From Maribacter huludaoensis (GTDB taxonomy: Bacteria > Bacteroidota > Bacteroidia > Flavobacteriales > Flavobacteriaceae), in the NCBI RefSeq assembly GCF_029350945.1, contig NZ_JARKMS010000002.1, positions 94,145 through 158,144 on the forward strand: 64,000 bases of DNA. The letters run 5' to 3'. The notes below the pieces were generated by a model. The model did no database searches. It was not told the origin of the DNA and worked only from the letters and a program-made list of their open reading frames with translations. Position 1 is the stretch's first letter; each line of letters begins with the position of its first letter. Positions 62,869 to 64,000 of this stretch are shown here, piece after piece. The position numbers and the translations under genes were made by a program.

Positions 62869-64000
62869 ATGTACCTAAACTGTCACACATATTACAGCCT
62901 TCGTTACGGGACTTTCTCGGAAATTGAGCTTTTACAATTGGCAAAAAAGCATGGCATTACGCAATTGGTGTTGACCGATATTAATAACACCTCTGCTTGC
63001 TTGAATTTTGTGCGTAAAGCACCTGAATATGATGTGACGCCTATTTTAGGTATCGATTTTAGAAACGGAATAGAGCCTTGCTTTGTAGGTATTGCCAAGA
63101 ATAATGAGGGATTTTTGGAGCTCAATGATTTTTTGTCGCATCACATTCATCAAGAAAAGGAAATCCCGGAAATAGCTCCACAGTTTAAAGAGGTGTTTGT
63201 TGTTTATCCCTTTGAGAAAGTCCTTCTGCACGAAAAAAAAGCCTTTGCGGAAAATGAGTTTATCGGGGTTTCCGTAAATGAGTTGAAACGACTGCGATTT
63301 TCTAAACTTTTAGAACAACGAGATAAAATTGTATTGCTGCAACCCGTAACGTTTAGGAACAAGCGAGACTTTAATGCACACAGATTATTACGCGCTATTG
63401 ATAATAATACCTTGTTAAGTATGCTGCCCATTACCGAACAGGCGCGGGAAGATGAGCATATGTACGCCATACCCAATTTGGCGGCACATTTTTCTGAACA
63501 TAGTTTTATTCTAGAAAATACCCAGCTGTTAATGGGTAGCTGTTCTATAAACTTTGATTTTTCCGAAGGTCGAAAAACGCAAAATTTAAATCTGTATTTA
63601 GGCAGTAAAGAAGAAGATGAGGCATTTTTGGAAAAGTTATGTCAAGAAGGTTTACCGTATAGATATCCAGAAATAAATCAGGCTGTTTTGGATCGTTTAG
63701 AAAAAGAGCTGTACCTCATTAAAGAAATGAATTTCGTTTCTTACTTTCTTATTAATTGGGATATTATCTCATATGCCCGTAAACAGAATTTTTTTTATGT
63801 TGGGCGGGGTAGTGGAGCCAATAGTATTGTAGCCTACCTGCTTTTTATTACCGATGTGGATCCTATGGAGCTCGACTTGTATTTTGAGCGATTCATTAAC
63901 TTGTATCGTGTAAATCCGCCCGATTTTGATATTGATTTTTCACATAGGGATAGACCTGTTATGACGGAATATATTTTTAATCGTTTTGATCATGTGGCAC
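62869..64000 (+). CDS. dnaE2: DNA polymerase III alpha subunit (DnaE-like, error-prone type), partial
   Basis: The first 377 residues of a C-family polymerase; the end is off the window. An N-terminal PHP domain opens MYLNCHTYYSLRYGTFSEIE. Further on are FFYVGRGSGANSIVAYLL and the catalytic PPDFDIDFSHRDR, the Asp pair of the polymerase site. The first His of the usual PHP HxH is replaced (NCH), typical of variants with weaker proofreading-type function. Next to dinB on the same strand, it is probably the DnaE2/ImuC-type translesion enzyme rather than the replicative one, which is inference from context. Confidence 0.85.
   Translation, partial: MYLNCHTYYSLRYGTFSEIELLQLAKKHGITQLVLTDINNTSACLNFVRKAPEYDVTPILGIDFRNGIEPCFVGIAKNNEGFLELNDFLSHHIHQEKEIPEIAPQFKEVFVVYPFEKVLLHEKKAFAENEFIGVSVNELKRLRFSKLLEQRDKIVLLQPVTFRNKRDFNAHRLLRAIDNNTLLSMLPITEQAREDEHMYAIPNLAAHFSEHSFILENTQLLMGSCSINFDFSEGRKTQNLNLYLGSKEEDEAFLEKLCQEGLPYRYPEINQAVLDRLEKELYLIKEMNFVSYFLINWDIISYARKQNFFYVGRGSGANSIVAYLLFITDVDPMELDLYFERFINLYRVNPPDFDIDFSHRDRPVMTEYIFNRFDHVA

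Noticed and set aside
1..64000. CRISPR array
   Set aside because: I saw no regularly spaced direct repeats with unique spacers anywhere in the window.

Overview
The window looks like a chromosome segment from a marine-type Flavobacteriaceae bacterium (Bacteroidota). The supporting signs are a secreted protease with a type IX secretion C-terminal domain, a BfmA/BtgA-type mobilization protein, TAnnTTTG-like promoter elements, low GC, and the ribF, pth, rplY and prs housekeeping genes. The genus is not determined here.

Layout. Positions 1-7881 are core chromosome: partial ribF, a secreted metalloprotease with a coupled lipoprotein, pth, rplY, prs and tRNA-Leu(CAA). A mobile element of about 48.5 kb (about 7882-56370) is integrated at the 3' end of this tRNA. 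A 60-bp near-identical direct repeat (tRNA 3' end plus terminator hairpin) marks its ends, and a tyrosine recombinase lies just inside the right end. From 56370 to the end is core or older accessory DNA: a membrane protein, a C5 DNA methyltransferase next to a PLD-fold protein, a secreted protein, dinB and a partial dnaE.

Cargo 1 (9.7-29.3 kb) is a strongly AT-rich biosynthetic locus in two divergent operons. The leftward operon encodes a PPTase, an ABC-2 exporter, a FabZ-type dehydratase, a ketosynthase pair (one lacking the active-site Cys), FabG, an ACP, a CrtI-like FAD oxidoreductase, a PIG-L deacetylase, a hotdog thioesterase, two GT2 glycosyltransferases and three BtrH/C39-fold proteins. 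The rightward operon encodes a Lol/MacB-like system: two FtsX permeases, a LolA-like protein, a probable outer-membrane barrel and a LolD-like ATPase. I infer a reduced or polyene acyl chain built on a dedicated ACP, transferred to a deacetylated amino sugar, and exported to the outer membrane. The combination is not one I recognise.

The backbone (30.6-36.5 kb) has an HTH protein, a Rep-like winged-helix protein, a DnaC-like ATPase, a candidate oriT, a BfmA-like protein, a DUF5712-type relaxase, a VirD4/TraG coupling protein and a RadC-like protein. No mating channel is present, so the element looks mobilizable rather than self-conjugative.

Cargo 2 (36.6-53.7 kb) is a defence-like island. 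One operon is hsdM-hsdS-KAP NTPase-DUF262/HNH-hsdR. Upstream is a second operon: a WYL regulator, then an 848-aa protein fusing an N6-adenine methyltransferase, an HsdS-like region and a histidine-kinase-type ATPase domain, then a protein with a receiver domain and a C-terminal OB-like domain. This apparent two-component methyltransferase is my leading candidate for an undescribed system. A divergent PD-(D/E)XK-like nuclease lies beside it.
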